The notes: generated by a model not told the origin, from the letters alone. A stretch of DNA of 64,000 nucleotides from Proales similis (GCA_019059635.1 JAGVRJ010000003.1:1-64000); one strand, 5' to 3'. Shown: positions 21,416-33,645, numbered from the stretch's first letter. Numbers and translations: made by a program.

Positions 21416-22283
21416 ATGGCCGAGCTTTTGTTGGATACCAAGATTCGATCATGGGTTTTCTTACCTATAATGGCGATCACTTTTTTGGTTGGAATCATCA
21501 AGCAATATTTATTCATATTCATGACCAATGATAAAATTGCTGAGAAACAACAAATAATGGACAGCCAGGCATTGATTCGAAGTAGGATTCTTCGTGAAAA
21601 TGGTCGATTTATTCCTAGAGAGGCTTTCCTTATGCGAAAAAACTATTTTGTTCACGACGAGAATGGCTTTTTTGTAAAGCAAAAGCGTCAACCAACTGTT
21701 AAAATGCCTATGAATGATCCAAAAATGATGACGGATATGTTAAAAGGAAATTTCCTTAATATGATTCCTATGGTTGTAATAGGCGGTTGGATCAACTGGG
21801 CTTTTGCCGGATTCCTTTGCACCAAAGTTCCATTTCCATTAACGTTTCGATTCAAGCCAATGCTGCAAAAGGATGTAAATTTGGTCTCGCTTGACGCATC
21901 TTGGTAAGCTTTTCAAGTTTCTTTTATTAGAAATTTTTTTTTAAACTTATTTTTGTGCTGAATATGAAACGCCATTTATAGGGTCAGCTCAGCTTCATGG
22001 TATATAATTAATCTATTTGGTCTGCGAAGCATGTACACTTTAGTTTTGGGAGAGAATAACGCAGCCGATCAAACAAAAGCCATGCAGGATCAAATGTCTG
22101 GGGCTGCACTCTCAATGCCGGATGATATGAATAAAGCCTTCAAGGTGAAATCAGTTGTTAATTATCTTTTTTCTAACCATGTCTTACAAAGTTTATCAGG
22201 CTGAAAAAGATAACCTAGCTATGACTGAACATAAATGGGCAATTAAAGAAGCAGATAGAATACTTTTGGATGGACCAAGCTAA
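21416..22283 (+). CDS. EMC3: ER membrane protein complex subunit 3
   Basis: Three exons (21416-21903, 21982-22144, 22200-22283) give 244 residues (human 261). It begins [17 protein letters not shown] with a first membrane span, followed by the cytosolic [35 protein letters not shown], and [19 protein letters not shown]. This is the Oxa1/YidC-related core subunit of the EMC, which inserts tail-anchored and multi-pass proteins in the ER. Together with SGT this places two tail-anchored-protein biogenesis factors within 4 kb. Confidence 0.96.
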
Positions 22284-22900
22284 TCGAAATTTAAGTCATG
22301 CAATGATTCCTTAAAAAGACATTTTCTATTTGAAAATAAACCTGCGACGAGACAAAAAATCTTTTGTATGACTTAACTATGATAATTTATTTCTTATGTC
22401 CTAAATACAAAAGTGTAGTTATTTGCTTCAAAATTATTGACAAGGCATGGTAAAACAGCTTTCAGAAAGTGTTAAATACAAGACTTATTGTAAAATTTCT
22501 CGATTCTTTGGAAAATGGATTCAGATTAATGCGAACTAATTTTAGCTGTGTGTTTGATATAGCAACAATACCATATTCAACCAGACGCTTACTGTATTAT
22601 GCAACATGTGCAACAACCGAAGGCGAAGCTAAGAAAAAGCAACACAAGATATGCAAGGTATGCGAAACGAACGGCGCTACGCTCACTAGCTGCACTCGTT
22701 CTCTTAGAACAGCGTTATAGCCAAGATTGCTGCCTTAAACACCCACTGTGTCAACTATTAAGATTCTCTGAGTATTTAGAGTAAAGCTTGCCGCCCGACT
22801 ACTTAGTCCACTTTTCTCGACATGAATTCGGTTAGTTGTCATTCTAAACTATAAGCGATTGAGCGATCACTCACTAATCGCTAAATACTAGAAATTATTG
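22284..22900. other. Intergenic EMC3 to IDH3A, with one unassigned open frame
   Basis: Contains an 83-residue frame (22469-22720) with a CxVC-like pair (HKICKVCETNG) and a good donor-like GTATGC inside it. I do not recognise it and no splice partner is evident. It may be chance, or part of a small unannotated gene. Confidence 0.3.
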
Positions 22901-24298
22901 ATGGTCAAAAGTTTGAATCAAATAACTCGTCGATGCTATGCCGACGCCGGTTCTCAGGTATTTCAGATAATAATTTGGAATGGCTTTTTCTTACAAAAAT
23001 TTTAAGATTCGTCGAGCTACTTTAATTCCCGGAGATGGTATTGGAACTGAAATTTCAGCAGCGGTACAAAAAATCTTCGAGGCAGCTAAAGCACCCATTG
23101 AGTGGGAGCCTGTGGATGTAACTCCAGTTAAAGGTGCCGATGGAAAATTCCGAATCCCGCAGAAAGCTATTGAATCCGTGGAAAGTACTCGAATTGGGCT
23201 CAAAGGTCCTCTGGCAACGCCAGTTGGAAAAGGGCATCAATCTCTTAATCTTGCCTTAAGAAAGTAAATCTTCCTATCTCTTTCAGATATCTCCCAAAAT
23301 AAAGTTTCAAATTTTGATTAGGCAATTCAATCTTTTTGCGAACGTAAGACCATGCAAATCGATTGAAGGATACAAGACTCCATATGACGATGTCGATCTA
23401 ATAACCATTCGAGAGAATACCGAAGGCGAGTACTCGGGTATTGAGCATACGGTGAGCTTAGACAAGAACTTGGTTTTAATTCACATTAATGGCATATGTC
23501 GACAAGATCGTGAATGGTGTGGTACAAAGTATCAAGCTTATCACTGAAACTGCGTCGCGTCGAGTTGCTGAGTTTGCATTTAAATATGCTACTGACAATA
23601 AACGTGAGAAAGTGACCGTGGTTCATAAAGCAAACATTATGTAAGGCTGCTTGGCAAAACTTGAGATTTTCGCAAATTGAACTGTGTTTAAAAACTCGTA
23701 GGCGTCTGTCAGACGGTCTCTTCCTAAAATGTACTCGAGAAGTTGCTGAAAACTATCCAAACATTAAGTTTGAAGAGATGTACCTTGACACTGTTTGCTT
23801 GAAAATGGTACAGAACCCTAACCAGTTTGATGTCCTTGTGATGCCCAACCTTTATGGAGATATCCTCAGCGACTTGTGTGCTGGGCTTATAGGAGGACTC
23901 GGTTTGACGCCAAGTGGAAACATTGGCGCCGGCGGTTCGGCTATTTTTGAAGCTGTACGTTTTGGTTTATTGAGAATGATGTATTGCTTGATAAACAAAG
24001 TATTAAAGGTACACGGAACTGCCCCGGATATTGCAGGACAAGACAAGGCGAACCCCACAGCTCTCTTACTTAGTGGTGTTATGATGCTTCGTCATCTTAA
24101 CCTGTACGACCATGCGCGACGCATTGAAACTGCATGCTTCGATACCATTAAGGACGGGAAAGTAATTCAAACCATTTTGATAAAAAACCAAGCCGTTCAA
24201 CATTTCATCGTAAGGTGACTACTGGCGATCTTGGAGGAAAGTCAAAATGCTCGGAATTCACTGAGGAAATCTGCCGACGAGTGCGTGACATTGAATAA
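22901..24298 (+). CDS. IDH3A: Isocitrate dehydrogenase [NAD] subunit alpha, mitochondrial
   Basis: Seven exons (22901-22957, 23007-23263, 23322-23451, 23507-23640, 23702-23954, 24009-24161, 24215-24298) give 355 residues. Exon 1 encodes a basic mitochondrial presequence ([14 protein letters not shown]). Family motifs are [80 protein letters not shown], and the end [12 protein letters not shown]. It is the catalytic subunit of the TCA-cycle enzyme that oxidises isocitrate to 2-oxoglutarate. All six introns are 49-61 nt. Confidence 0.97.
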
Positions 24299-24637
24299 GT
24301 CAACCCTGACGGCTATCTCTAAAATCTTCTATTTTAACTGAGGATCCGCTTAAATCAAGCTTTTTTGATACACGTTGTTTATTATTCCCTTTTCGTCAAT
24401 ATGTTTTCTGCTCCACTGCTCTTCTCGTCATTTTATTATTGCCGAATGGATCAAGGAATCGTTTGCCGCTTAAAACCTCTCCAGCAATAGCTTAGCCTCT
24501 AAACAACTCTTAAATAAATAGAAGAAACATGCTTTGTTTACATTCTCTGTATTTTTGTATGGGTTAAATTTAGAGATAATCCTCTAAACATTTGCCAGTC
24601 AATATGGGAATAAGAAATTTAAAGATTGGATTGAAAG
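24299..24637. other. Intergenic IDH3A to GEMIN2
   Basis: 339 bp holding the IDH3A 3' UTR (AATAAATAG near 24510) and the upstream region of GEMIN2. Nothing else was recognised. Confidence 0.45.
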
Positions 24638-25548
24638 ATGAATAAAGCTTTTGAAGAAACAGACGAAGTTCAAAGTTTGACTAGCCAAGCCCTGCCAGTT
24701 GCATCTGACCTAAGTTCGATAGATTTCAATGTAGCCCCTGCTACGGGTGAAGAGTACCTTTTGAGAGTCAGGTAAAACAAAGGTGTTGGCTTAATGAGAG
24801 CATTTAAACATTAATAGCAGACTTGAAGCGAAAAGCAAGCCTATAGTAGTAGCTAATATTGACTATAAATCATATGAAAAAAATCGAACACCGCTTTTTA
24901 ACAATGAAGTATGACTAACTCGCTTTCTTGTTTCACTGCTTTTCAACTATTTATCTTTTAGATTCAAAGAAGCGATAAACTTAGAGCACCTCTAGAATGG
25001 CAACATCAACAGTGTAAAATTTTTAGCAAGCTTCGAGAAAGAGCTCAGAAATTGAAAAAAGAAGTCCGAACAAAACAAAAGGCGGTAATGATAAGCCAAA
25101 CAAAAAATGATGATTATTTTCAATATTTAAAATCCTAATGTTTAAAATCCAGCCCAAGATCAAAAACTTGAAGGATTGGCAACAATTTGTACTGGGAAAT
25201 AAATTTGACGAAGACCACCATCACATTGAGCATGAACCAGTATTGAGTCTCCTCTATAGCTTAGAGCAACTAACACTTTTGAACTGGTTAAATTTCGTTA
25301 TCGAGTGGGTAAAGGAAAATGGCCATTCGCATGCGATGATGGAATGGGCTTATGGCCTTATGGCCTTCATGGAAAAGCCACTATTGCCTGAAACTCACGA
25401 CAGCCTTCGCATTCTAGCTCGTACATGCATTGGTCTGCGAGAATCTATTGCAAAGAGAGAAGAACTCCAAGATTCTTGTTTGCTTTCACTCAGCCTCATC
25501 ATAGCTTTGATCGGACGTTATTTTGAACAATTTGATTTGGCTGACTAA
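24638..25548 (+). CDS. GEMIN2: Gem-associated protein 2 (SIP1)
   Basis: Four exons (24638-24771, 24821-24908, 24962-25084, 25153-25548) give 246 residues (human 280). Motifs in order: ALPVASDLS, EEYLLRVRLEAK, PLEWQHQQCKIFSKLR, LKDWQQFVLGNKF, LLSLLYSLEQLTLLNWLNFVIEW as broken segments, MEWAYGLMAFMEKPLLPE, and LIGRYFEQFDLAD at the end. GEMIN2 binds SMN and wraps the Sm pentamer during snRNP assembly in the cytoplasm. The last exon is convergent with LRGUK, leaving only 34 bp between their stop codons. Confidence 0.94.
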
Positions 25549-25582
25549 GAAATTTATTCGCTAGACAGGAAATAAAAAGAAG

Positions 25583-28528
25583 CTAATAACCCGATTTCAC
25601 GCTTGAACCGATAGACCTTTCACTACAGCTTGACGATGGTACACTGCGAATCTTCATCATCTCATCCGCAGGTTGGGAGCCACTTGAGCTGAAATAATCG
25701 GCTCTTATTCCATCATAAGTTTTGGCTTTTTGTTTTTTAATTTGGCTACTATCTTGGTGCTTTGAAAATTTACTCCACGAGTTGGAAGAAAGAGTCCCAT
25801 GCATCGCCTGCTTGCTCAAGTGCTGACTCAGTTGGGATTTGGTGCTTACGTTAAAATCATTGTCAAAATGTCTTTTGAGAGCCGAAACCCGGTTGCTCCA
25901 TGAACGCTCAGCGTGTTCACCTTCTCTCAGAAGCTGAGCCGGAGCAGATCCAAACTTGAGTCGCAAATTTTGGCCATAAAGTTGTGAAAGGCTTTCCATA
26001 CTAAGTTGAGACCCACGACTCTTGTTTTCTGTCCCACTCCGCGATGGAAGGAAAGAATCTTCATAAAATAAAACCGATTAAGATCTTAAAATTGAAAATT
26101 GATAGTTAAGATGAATATCGGACAAGAACTAACAAAAGTAATGCATTTTGCCACAATGACTACAGATAAACACATCGATCAAACTCACCGAGCCAAACGC
26201 TCGATTTTGCCGTTGCTTTGTGATTTCAATAGAATGGGTGAACTTAATGAATAAGTATAGGGTATTTTACTAACCTGAACGTGGAATGCCTGATATTTCT
26301 TTTGAATCTTTTCCTATTCTTAAAGCACCTCTCAGTTCGTCTGACAAAAGAAGGCGTTCTGTGTGAAAAGCTGAATGAAGAGCTTGACTTGTACCGCTTT
26401 GTAGCTCATGCGTGCTCACTACGCCCAAATAACTGAGAACTAGATTTCGAAGATTTTCGTAAGCTGCCTCTGTATCATCTAGTTAACAGAAATTTAAAAT
26501 TTTTTCGAAAGTGCGTTTAATAATTAAATAGCTCCAAACCGGTCAAGATCACAGAGTCAAAAAAACATGGATGTTCGCGATTATAACTCGTGTACCAGTC
26601 GGTTCTTTTGAGGGAGTTATCTGCTTCTGCCTCACTGAAACCTTGTTCAACAAGTCGTCTGCGCTGCATTTGTTTATCAAGAGTAACCATAAGAACAGTG
26701 CGAGGTTCAAAGTAAGTTTGTTTGAAGGACAAAAGTCCTTCAAGTTCCATCTGGGTGACGCAAGCTAGTCCCTGCCTGGCTACTGCTTCAACAGAATCCC
26801 AATGAAGACCGAACCAATCTCCTTGATACTCCCATGTGCAAATAAATTTTCCCTGGAATGAAATAAAAGGCATCGTTAAACTTTCGATCAGAATGTAAAA
26901 CCAGGTGTTTTTCAGCTTACTTGAATCAAATTTGAATCCAATTCATCGTGCTGAATGAATCGATAATATAATTTATCTCGTTCATTATTCTTTTCCTTTC
27001 TGGTTGTGTAAATTGGGCTTTAAGTTTTCTAAATGAGATTTTGAGTCAATAGTATTAAGAAAAAGGTAACTTACACATAATCAAAGTAATTTAAGTATTC
27101 GGATGCGAGTCGTTTAGCTATTCCTTGTGTTCCACTGCCTTCTGGACCACAAAGAATTAGGATGGGATATGGGGTGTCCAAACTTGGGAGAGTACTTTAA
27201 AGAAATTTTTTTACAGAAATTTGTATGGTTATAAAATAAAAAAGGCAAAAACAAACCTCTCTTTAACCTGATGATCTTGAATTGAATTGAATAATAAATT
27301 TGTCATATGGTCCCTAGCAGCCAGAAACCCTGGCGTTGGCTCTAATAAGTTAGAAGCATCCACTTTTTCCGTCACTTCCACTCGGCGACGATCTAGAGAA
27401 GTAAGTTTGCTGAGCTTAAATATGACTTTGAGTCGATAGTTCTCTTTGTCTCGAATAGAATTATTCAAGAGGTTCAAATTCCTCAATAATTCAAGTCCCG
27501 TAAGATAATCAATGTCTAGTGGGTTGCTTATCTAGACCAAGCTAAATTAAACAAAATTATGAATTTCATTAAATTCAAGGGTACCTGGTTGTTTTCCAAA
27601 TCTATTTCCTCTAAAAACTCATGTTTAGAAGGAATGCCTATGAGACTGTCGATACGATTGTGCGACAAGTTAAGATATCGAAGAAAGCAAAGAGTTTTCA
27701 AGCCTTCAACTCGTTCTATTTGATTAGAACGCTAGAACATTTAATATGTCAAATCTCAATTAAACTATAAGTTAAAAGACTAGATAATGACAAACTTACC
27801 AGATCAAGACTAGTTAGCGGTAGATTGTCAAGACCCTCAATTTTTTTTATAAAATTGTGACCAAGATTTAATATCTTCAGCCGTTGACAATATTCAAGCC
27901 CTTCGATTCTCTCAATGCAGTTGTCTGTAAAGTAACTATTTTGACCGATAAAATAAAAAAGATCTAGTTAACTTACTGTTAAGCTCTAATATTTGGAGAT
28001 AATGAAAATTAGCCAGATTGCCAATCGAGCTGATTTTGTTAAAAGAAAAGCTTGCTTCTTTGAGATTGAATGGAGGCAAGAAGTCAAACAACTTTTCTAC
28101 TTCATTGTGAGACACACTCAGGTTTAGTAAGTAAGGCAGCTGGCTTAGTACTGATAGATCTAGAAGTTTTGAGTAAAAAAAAGTTTTGTCGAGCTCTCGC
28201 AAGATGGCTTACCTTTAATTTGATTGTAAGAGAGTTCAAGAGATTGAATTTCTTTATATTTGCTCAAAGCGTTTACGTCAGTAAGATTATAGCCTGGTAA
28301 AGACAAATTTAGATAAGTGTATTGAGTCCCATCAGCTGTTCTTCCAGCATGGTTTAAATTTTTTCGAATTATTTCATCATTAAGAACACCATCCTTTGGA
28401 AGAAGTTATTCAAAATCGACACGACAATGGCAAAAATTGAAATGTAAACAAACCACTGGGCTATCTCTTGTTTCGTTGGAAAGCTCAAGAGAAGGCACCT
28501 GGTTTTCTGCAAGCTCTTCGTTTGACAT
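25583..28528 (-). CDS. LRGUK: LRGUK: leucine-rich repeats plus guanylate-kinase-like domain
   Basis: Multi-exon gene. Exon 1 (28528-28454, MSNEELAENQ) splices to 28393-28213 (DGVLNDEIIRKNL, YTYLNLSLPGYNLTDV). LRR exons follow down to about 27230 (PYLLNLSVSHNEVEKL, RYLNLSHNRIDSL, LNLLNNSI, TSLDRRRVEVTEKVDAS). The guanylate-kinase-like part lies at about 27185-26530: PYPILILCGPEGSGTQ, exon 27017-26921 (TTRKEKNN ... LIQ), exon 26852-26532 (GKFICTWEYQGDWFGL, YFEPRTVLMV), then DDTEAAYENLRNLVLSYLG. A Ser-rich tail ends at 25583. In mammals LRGUK is needed for sperm manchette function and tail formation. The P-loop Lys is replaced by Thr. Confidence 0.9.
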
Positions 28529-29266
28529 TCGTCTTTGAAGTTTGTAAACTTATTATCAAAATTTCGATTTATTTTTCTTGTTAATGCACCAAGAGTTACG
28601 CTAACAACTAGGTAACCATGGCAATCATAAAACAAAACCCTCTCAAATAAGGCAAATTTTAAGTCATGACGAGAAAACTAATATCAAACAATCTATTAAG
28701 ATATTTCAGAAATTATTGCCATTGCCATTCTATCATATAACAATACTATTCGATTCGGTACAAGTCGGATTGATAAAACTTTTTAAAATTCATAAAAGTA
28801 AAGTTAATAGATTCATAAATTTTTTTCATAAAAGACTATCATATTTTTCAATAAAAATAAAGATCTTGAATCAAATCTTATTTAAATAGTACATCATTGA
28901 AGAAAAGGAAAAAATTCTCAGAGAGCTTTACGATTTGTTCAAGAAAACGTCAAAAACATGAGCTAAAATTTTCAGATTTATTTATGGTCAAAAGCATTAA
29001 AAAAAGAAAATTACATTTGCAACCAAAGTGAATGCGACGCCCTGATGCGAACATTGCTGTAGCAATAGAACATTTGCTCTTGCGCATTTAGTGCATAAAA
29101 AATGGGAGAGTAAATGCGCTCATCATAAATTCGGCATTTGCCGTATCACTTAATTCAAACGACAGTTCAAGGGGAAGACACGGGGAATTCACTTTTACCA
29201 GCTAAGTCAATATCTTAAGGATCTAGAAACGAACTTGATTAGTTGAAGAGATTCAGTTCTAAAATC
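28529..29266. other. Divergent intergenic region (LRGUK / UBE2N)
   Basis: About 740 bp, AT-rich, between two divergent start codons. No open frame fits a known family. It should hold both promoters. Confidence 0.5.
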
Positions 29267-29939
29267 ATGTCGAACATGCTACCCACTCGTATTCTCAAAG
29301 TAAGTTATACGCCTCTTTTGTCATCGGATTAACTAACCTCTATGATTTTCAGGAAACCGAACGACTTATGAAAGAGCCAGTACCAGGCATTTCCGCCCAT
29401 CCAGATGAATCTAATGCACGGCATTTTCATGTTGAGTTCGTCGGCCCAAGCGAGGTAAGCGTGGTGCATTCCTCGCTGACCAGACACATTAAAAAGAAAA
29501 TTTTTAAGTCTCCTTATGAAGGCGGACTTTTTAAGCTCGAGCTATTCCTTCCAGGCAAGATTTTTTTTCAATCGTTTTTTTTGAATTGTTTAACCTTAAA
29601 CGTTTAGAGGAATACCCTATGGCACCACCCAAGTAATTATTAAGCTTATTGGACATGCTTAAAATGAAATTAATTTGTTTGCCTGAAACTAGAGTACGAT
29701 TTATGACAAAAATCTATCATCCGAATATAGACAAGCTAGGAAGAATCTGCTTGGATATTTTGAAAGAAAAATGGTCACCAGCACTTCAGATTAGAACCGT
29801 ACTACTTTCAATTCAGGCTTTACTGTCAGCTCCAAATCCAGATGACCCCCTGGACAATCAGGTTGCTAACATGTGGAAAGTAAATGAAGCTGAAGCCATT
29901 AAAACTGCCAAAGAGTGGACTCAGAAATTTGCGGTTTAA
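29267..29939 (+). CDS. UBE2N: Ubiquitin-conjugating enzyme E2 N (Ubc13)
   Basis: Five exons (29267-29299, 29353-29454, 29509-29554, 29608-29632, 29693-29939) give 150 residues (human 152). Motifs: [50 protein letters not shown], and the active-site loop [16 protein letters not shown] with the catalytic Cys. With a Uev partner Ubc13 builds Lys63-linked chains in NF-kB signalling and DNA damage tolerance. Exon 4 is only 25 nt. The intron after exon 3 begins GCAAG rather than GT, which is the only GC-AG intron I placed. Confidence 0.96.
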
Positions 29940-30188
29940 TTAAACGCATTTATCTTTTTCTTTATATTTATTCGTGCTTACTCACTCAGCTCGATATAAA
30001 AAAATTACAAAAGCACTAAGAGAACCCAGCAACAGAGAGGAGAAGCTGGATAAATGAAAATCAAGAATTCAAGTCAGCTGGTCAGTTTCATTTTCATTTT
30101 AGACACCTTTTTTCGACTCTTAAGTAAACTTTGAATGGTCACTTCTTTACTTTTTTACTTCTTTGGTTCGTTTACATTGAATTTGAAT

Positions 30189-31608
30189 TTAAATTCTCAT
30201 TGTGATTGGTTGGGAATTTAACTTCCGCTGGGTATTAGAGTAATTGCTTAATTTTTTGTGAGCGCGCGCATGACTATACAGAGTAGTAAAGTTATTAACA
30301 ATAACAGGGACCGGAAGAGACAAAAAAACTAAACCAGTAACTGCACAAAAAGCGCCAACCAAATAGCCGAGAAATGTTCGTGGAACGAGATCTCCATAGC
30401 CGACTGTTGTCATCGTGACAACAGCCCACCAGACTCCTGTGGCAATACTTTCAAATTGGTTATCTTTCATTTCGATCATTCGCTCAGCGTAGAATATAAG
30501 GCTCCCGTATACAACCACTGCCAAAATAAGAACAATAACAAGCAATGCCAGCTCCCGCAAGCTTTTTTTGAGCGTGATTAGAAGAATGTTCAGACCAGAA
30601 TGATCAGGCACTAAGCTAAATACTCGGAATATACGAAGGAGGTAAAATATTTCTAAATATCCATGGACCCGAGAAGCCCAAGAGTCTATTGAAAAATATG
30701 GTTTTGGCGGCCACAACAGTGGCATGATTCCAATAAGGTCTAGTATATGAGAGGGGGCTTTAATGAATCCGAAAACTGATGGACACGAGTAGAATCGAAT
30801 TAGAATATCGATAAGGAAAAATAAGTTGCAAGTAAGCTCAATATATATCAACGCTGGATGGGGCACTGTAAGTTTTTCCCGCTCAAGGCGAGTAATTGAT
30901 CTATTAAGCGCAATCTCCTGCGGTATTCGGCACTCGGGGGTGGTTTTGAGAACAAATGTTGAAATCGATATCGTAAGTAAAATAACGGAAATGTAAAAAT
31001 AAATCTAGATTTTTAATCATTAACAAGGCTATGAGAAAAGCCTGAAGTGAATAAATATTACCCGTGCTGGTCGAGAAGAGCTTTTGTTATTTACAAACGC
31101 CCACAATTTTTGTCTAAATCTTCCACTTGCTCGAGCTAGCCAATTTTCATTTAACCATTTGATTATCGAGTTGGCCTGAGAATCACTCGATGAAGATGTA
31201 TTTTGTTCTTCAAAAATACTTAATGATGTGAAAATATAGGAAATAAATTAAAAAACAATACCATCAATATCATCGGATGGTAATATATAAGGCAGCTGTT
31301 CACATTCCCTCCGGGCACGATACTCTGGCCAACAACATGGTTGAATCAACGTATCGTTGATTCCCCAGAAGTTAAGCTCTTCATGAAAAAGATTGCCACA
31401 AACATCATTTGGGGTGTGGAGTTTTCCAGTTCGATAGAAATTTAGTATAACTGCAAACGAGCGAGCGTCACGATCAAAAAAGTATTCGTCGCGAACAGGA
31501 TCATAATCACAGCTCGCTTCACTTAAGTTTGCCAGCCGACTTTCACTTACTAGTTTCAATGTCTCTTTATAAGTTTCGAAACGGGCACCACCACAATTGA
31601 TTCGCACC
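30189..31608 (-). CDS. KCNC: Shaw/Kv3-like voltage-gated K+ channel alpha subunit with degenerate S4
   Basis: Three exons are clear: 31608 to about 31261 (T1 domain: RINCGGARFETYKETLK, YDPVRDEYFFDRDARSF, FHEELNFWGIND, PCCWPEYRARRE), 31207-31062 (linker to S1) and 31004-30189 (S1 to C-terminus). The T1 block and PCCW are Shaw-type. The pore has WWAVVTMTTVGYGD and S6 has PVPVIVNNF. The S4 segment reads YLEIFYLLRIFRVFSLVPDH: only two of the usual Arg/Lys remain. The start codon lies in an upstream exon; a possible one begins at 31781 but its splice phase does not fit. The C-terminal tail is short. Confidence 0.85.
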
Positions 31609-32139
31609 CTAGCCCCTTTGGACTAGTTCAAGTTAATAAAAAAACTAATTAAAATATTCGCATTTTTAACATAGCCTCGTTAAATTACATGAACAAGACT
31701 ACTACTCCTCCATCTAGGTCGCCTTGAACGTCTTGCATGAGATTCGAATAGGAGCGGGCGTTCCGAATCGGATGCATTCATCCTGGCGTGCATCTAGGTT
31801 GATTGTTTTTAGGGCTTGAATATGTTATTTGAAAGCAAATCGAAAGGAATTGTGTGCTGTATCAAGCAGTTCTATGCACCATCAAATAAAACAAAAGCCC
31901 TGAAACGCTTTTTCAAAAAAACCGGCTTGACACTAAGCAGGCTCATTTTGAAAACCAGAAATCAAGACCGATTATGCAGAAAATAACTTGAGTGTTGTCG
32001 GTTTATATCTGTCGGCCTCGAGTAATTCGACACATGAATTAGGTGTTCACATTTTGTTGTTACAAAAAATTTGATCTGCCTTTTATTTTCTAAAAACTAA
32101 AAGCAACTTTAATTCACAACAAATAAAAACAGATCCGAG
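31609..32139. other. Interval between the Nudix gene and the Kv channel, probably holding the first channel exon
   Basis: On the minus strand an ATG at 31781 opens a basic frame (MNASDSERPLLFES ...) ending at a donor-like GTAATT near 31688, about 80 nt before the T1 exon. It would suit a Kv N-terminus, but the splice phase does not match, so it is only a candidate. Nothing else was recognised. Confidence 0.35.
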
Positions 32140-33342
32140 CTAAAGACCGGGGGCGTGCATGTTCTCCAACAATTCAACATACTGAGGATCTAAATGATTA
32201 TTCCAAATAATTCTCAATGCTGGAAAAGGTCAATTCGTTTGAGCTTACATTCATCTGGATTAAGTAGCCCTTTACGCATAAGGAAATTGAAAGTTACGAC
32301 AGCGCTATTTGGCTTAAACTCATCACTAACAATTGCTTCTTTTGCCTAAACGCCAGACTTATTCAGAAAAGTGTATCTGAATTAAATGATTGACTTACCT
32401 CTTCAATTGAATAAAGTTGAAAGCTCTCAACTTCGCCGTCTATGTTCTGGGGAATGAAATCTGGAGGGAGCTTGATATCGAAGACAAATTCACATTCAAC
32501 TTTGACACCGCTTGCTTTCTCATGGGCATAAGTGATCGCATCAACTGGTTTAAGCTGTGAGCACATTTCTGCTTCTATTCCCGCCTCTTCTTTCAACTCC
32601 TTGATGGCACACTCTCTTACTGATAAGCCAGCGGTTATGCCTCCACCCGTCTTAAATATTTTTGTATATTTTGCATACTCTGGTATGGCTTAGAATACCT
32701 ACAATATTATCCAGCATTCCAGGATAAGTTTGTTTAGAACGAGATCGTCGGGCGAGCCATATAAGATAGTTGCCGTCCTTTTTTATGTATCCGTTTATGT
32801 GAACTCCATATGCAGCAAATCCGAATAGGGAAATGGCAGATCTTTCAAATTTAAATAATGGAGGCTGGCTATAGCGAACTTTGATATCAAAGCATTCTTC
32901 TCGCCATCCATTTAAATGTTGCTTGAATAGGCCTTTAACTCTTAGGTCATTTGCAACTTGTGCCATCGCCTCACTTCTAGATTCATATGAGGAAAATACT
33001 GGTTTCAATGAAATTCTATATTGAATAATTATCATTCAATAGCGTCATCAAGTAGAGCTCTTTAAAAAATAATTCAAACACGAGTCTACCTATTTTCTGT
33101 AAAATCAAAAATGTCTGAGTATTGACGCAGTACATCCACCACCTCGGGAAGAACAAACCCTATTCGCTGAGACTCAAACATGAAAAGAAAACATTCTTTT
33201 TTCCTTGAGCCTAGAAATAATTCAAAGAGAAAAAATATCAATCCTTCTAGATAACTTATTCGGATTTTTTTCTTTTACCTTCAAGATTGAAATGATTGAG
33301 CTTATCCAACAGACTAGAGAGCTTTTGTCCGAATTCCCCCAT
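32140..33342 (-). CDS. Nudix hydrolase of the DUF4743 (thiamine-pyrophosphokinase-like) type
   Basis: Six exons, with 33342-33279, 33210-33090, 33015-32703 and 32650-32399 placed, then two more ending at 32140. The N-terminal DUF4743 part reads VLPEVVDVLRQY, LFGFAAYGVHINGYI, LIWLARRSRSKQTYPGMLDN. The Nudix box GGGITAGLSVRECAIKELKEEAGI has the EExG metal site. The first acidic position of the consensus is replaced by the AGLS variant typical of this subfamily. The plant NUDX20/24 and yeast YJR142W relatives act on damaged thiamine diphosphates. The end reads ENMHAPGL. Animals rarely keep this family, so transfer or retention deserves a tree. Confidence 0.85.
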
Positions 33343-33645
33343 CTACAGAGAGATTGGTTGATATTTGGGCTGGAAATTTGAGATTTAAGTACGAAATTTT
33401 TGTTCATTCGGCTTTAAAATTCTTTTAATTTTTGATTCAAGGTTTCCAGTCCATGAATCGAAGTTTTGAATTATGCCTTTTAACTTGTGAAAATTTTTAT
33501 TCTACTGTCCGAAATAAAGTCAATATGGTTTAGTAACTTTCAGAACTAATTTTTGTTAGGTAATCCAACTTGTTAATAAAGTGGCAAGATTGAATCAATT
33601 AGCTAAAACAGAACAGCAATATGCAATATTTTCTTGCTGTAATTA
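33343..33645. other. Short gap between PHKA 3' end and Nudix gene
   Basis: 303 bp of AT-rich sequence. Both flanking genes are on the minus strand. It contains the PHKA 3' UTR and the Nudix promoter region; nothing else was recognised. Confidence 0.45.

Noticed and set aside
23941-24008. Extra exon inside IDH3A reading [12 protein letters not shown]
   Set aside because: It is an intron that happens to be open; removing 23955-24008 joins FEA to [10 protein letters not shown] exactly as in the family.
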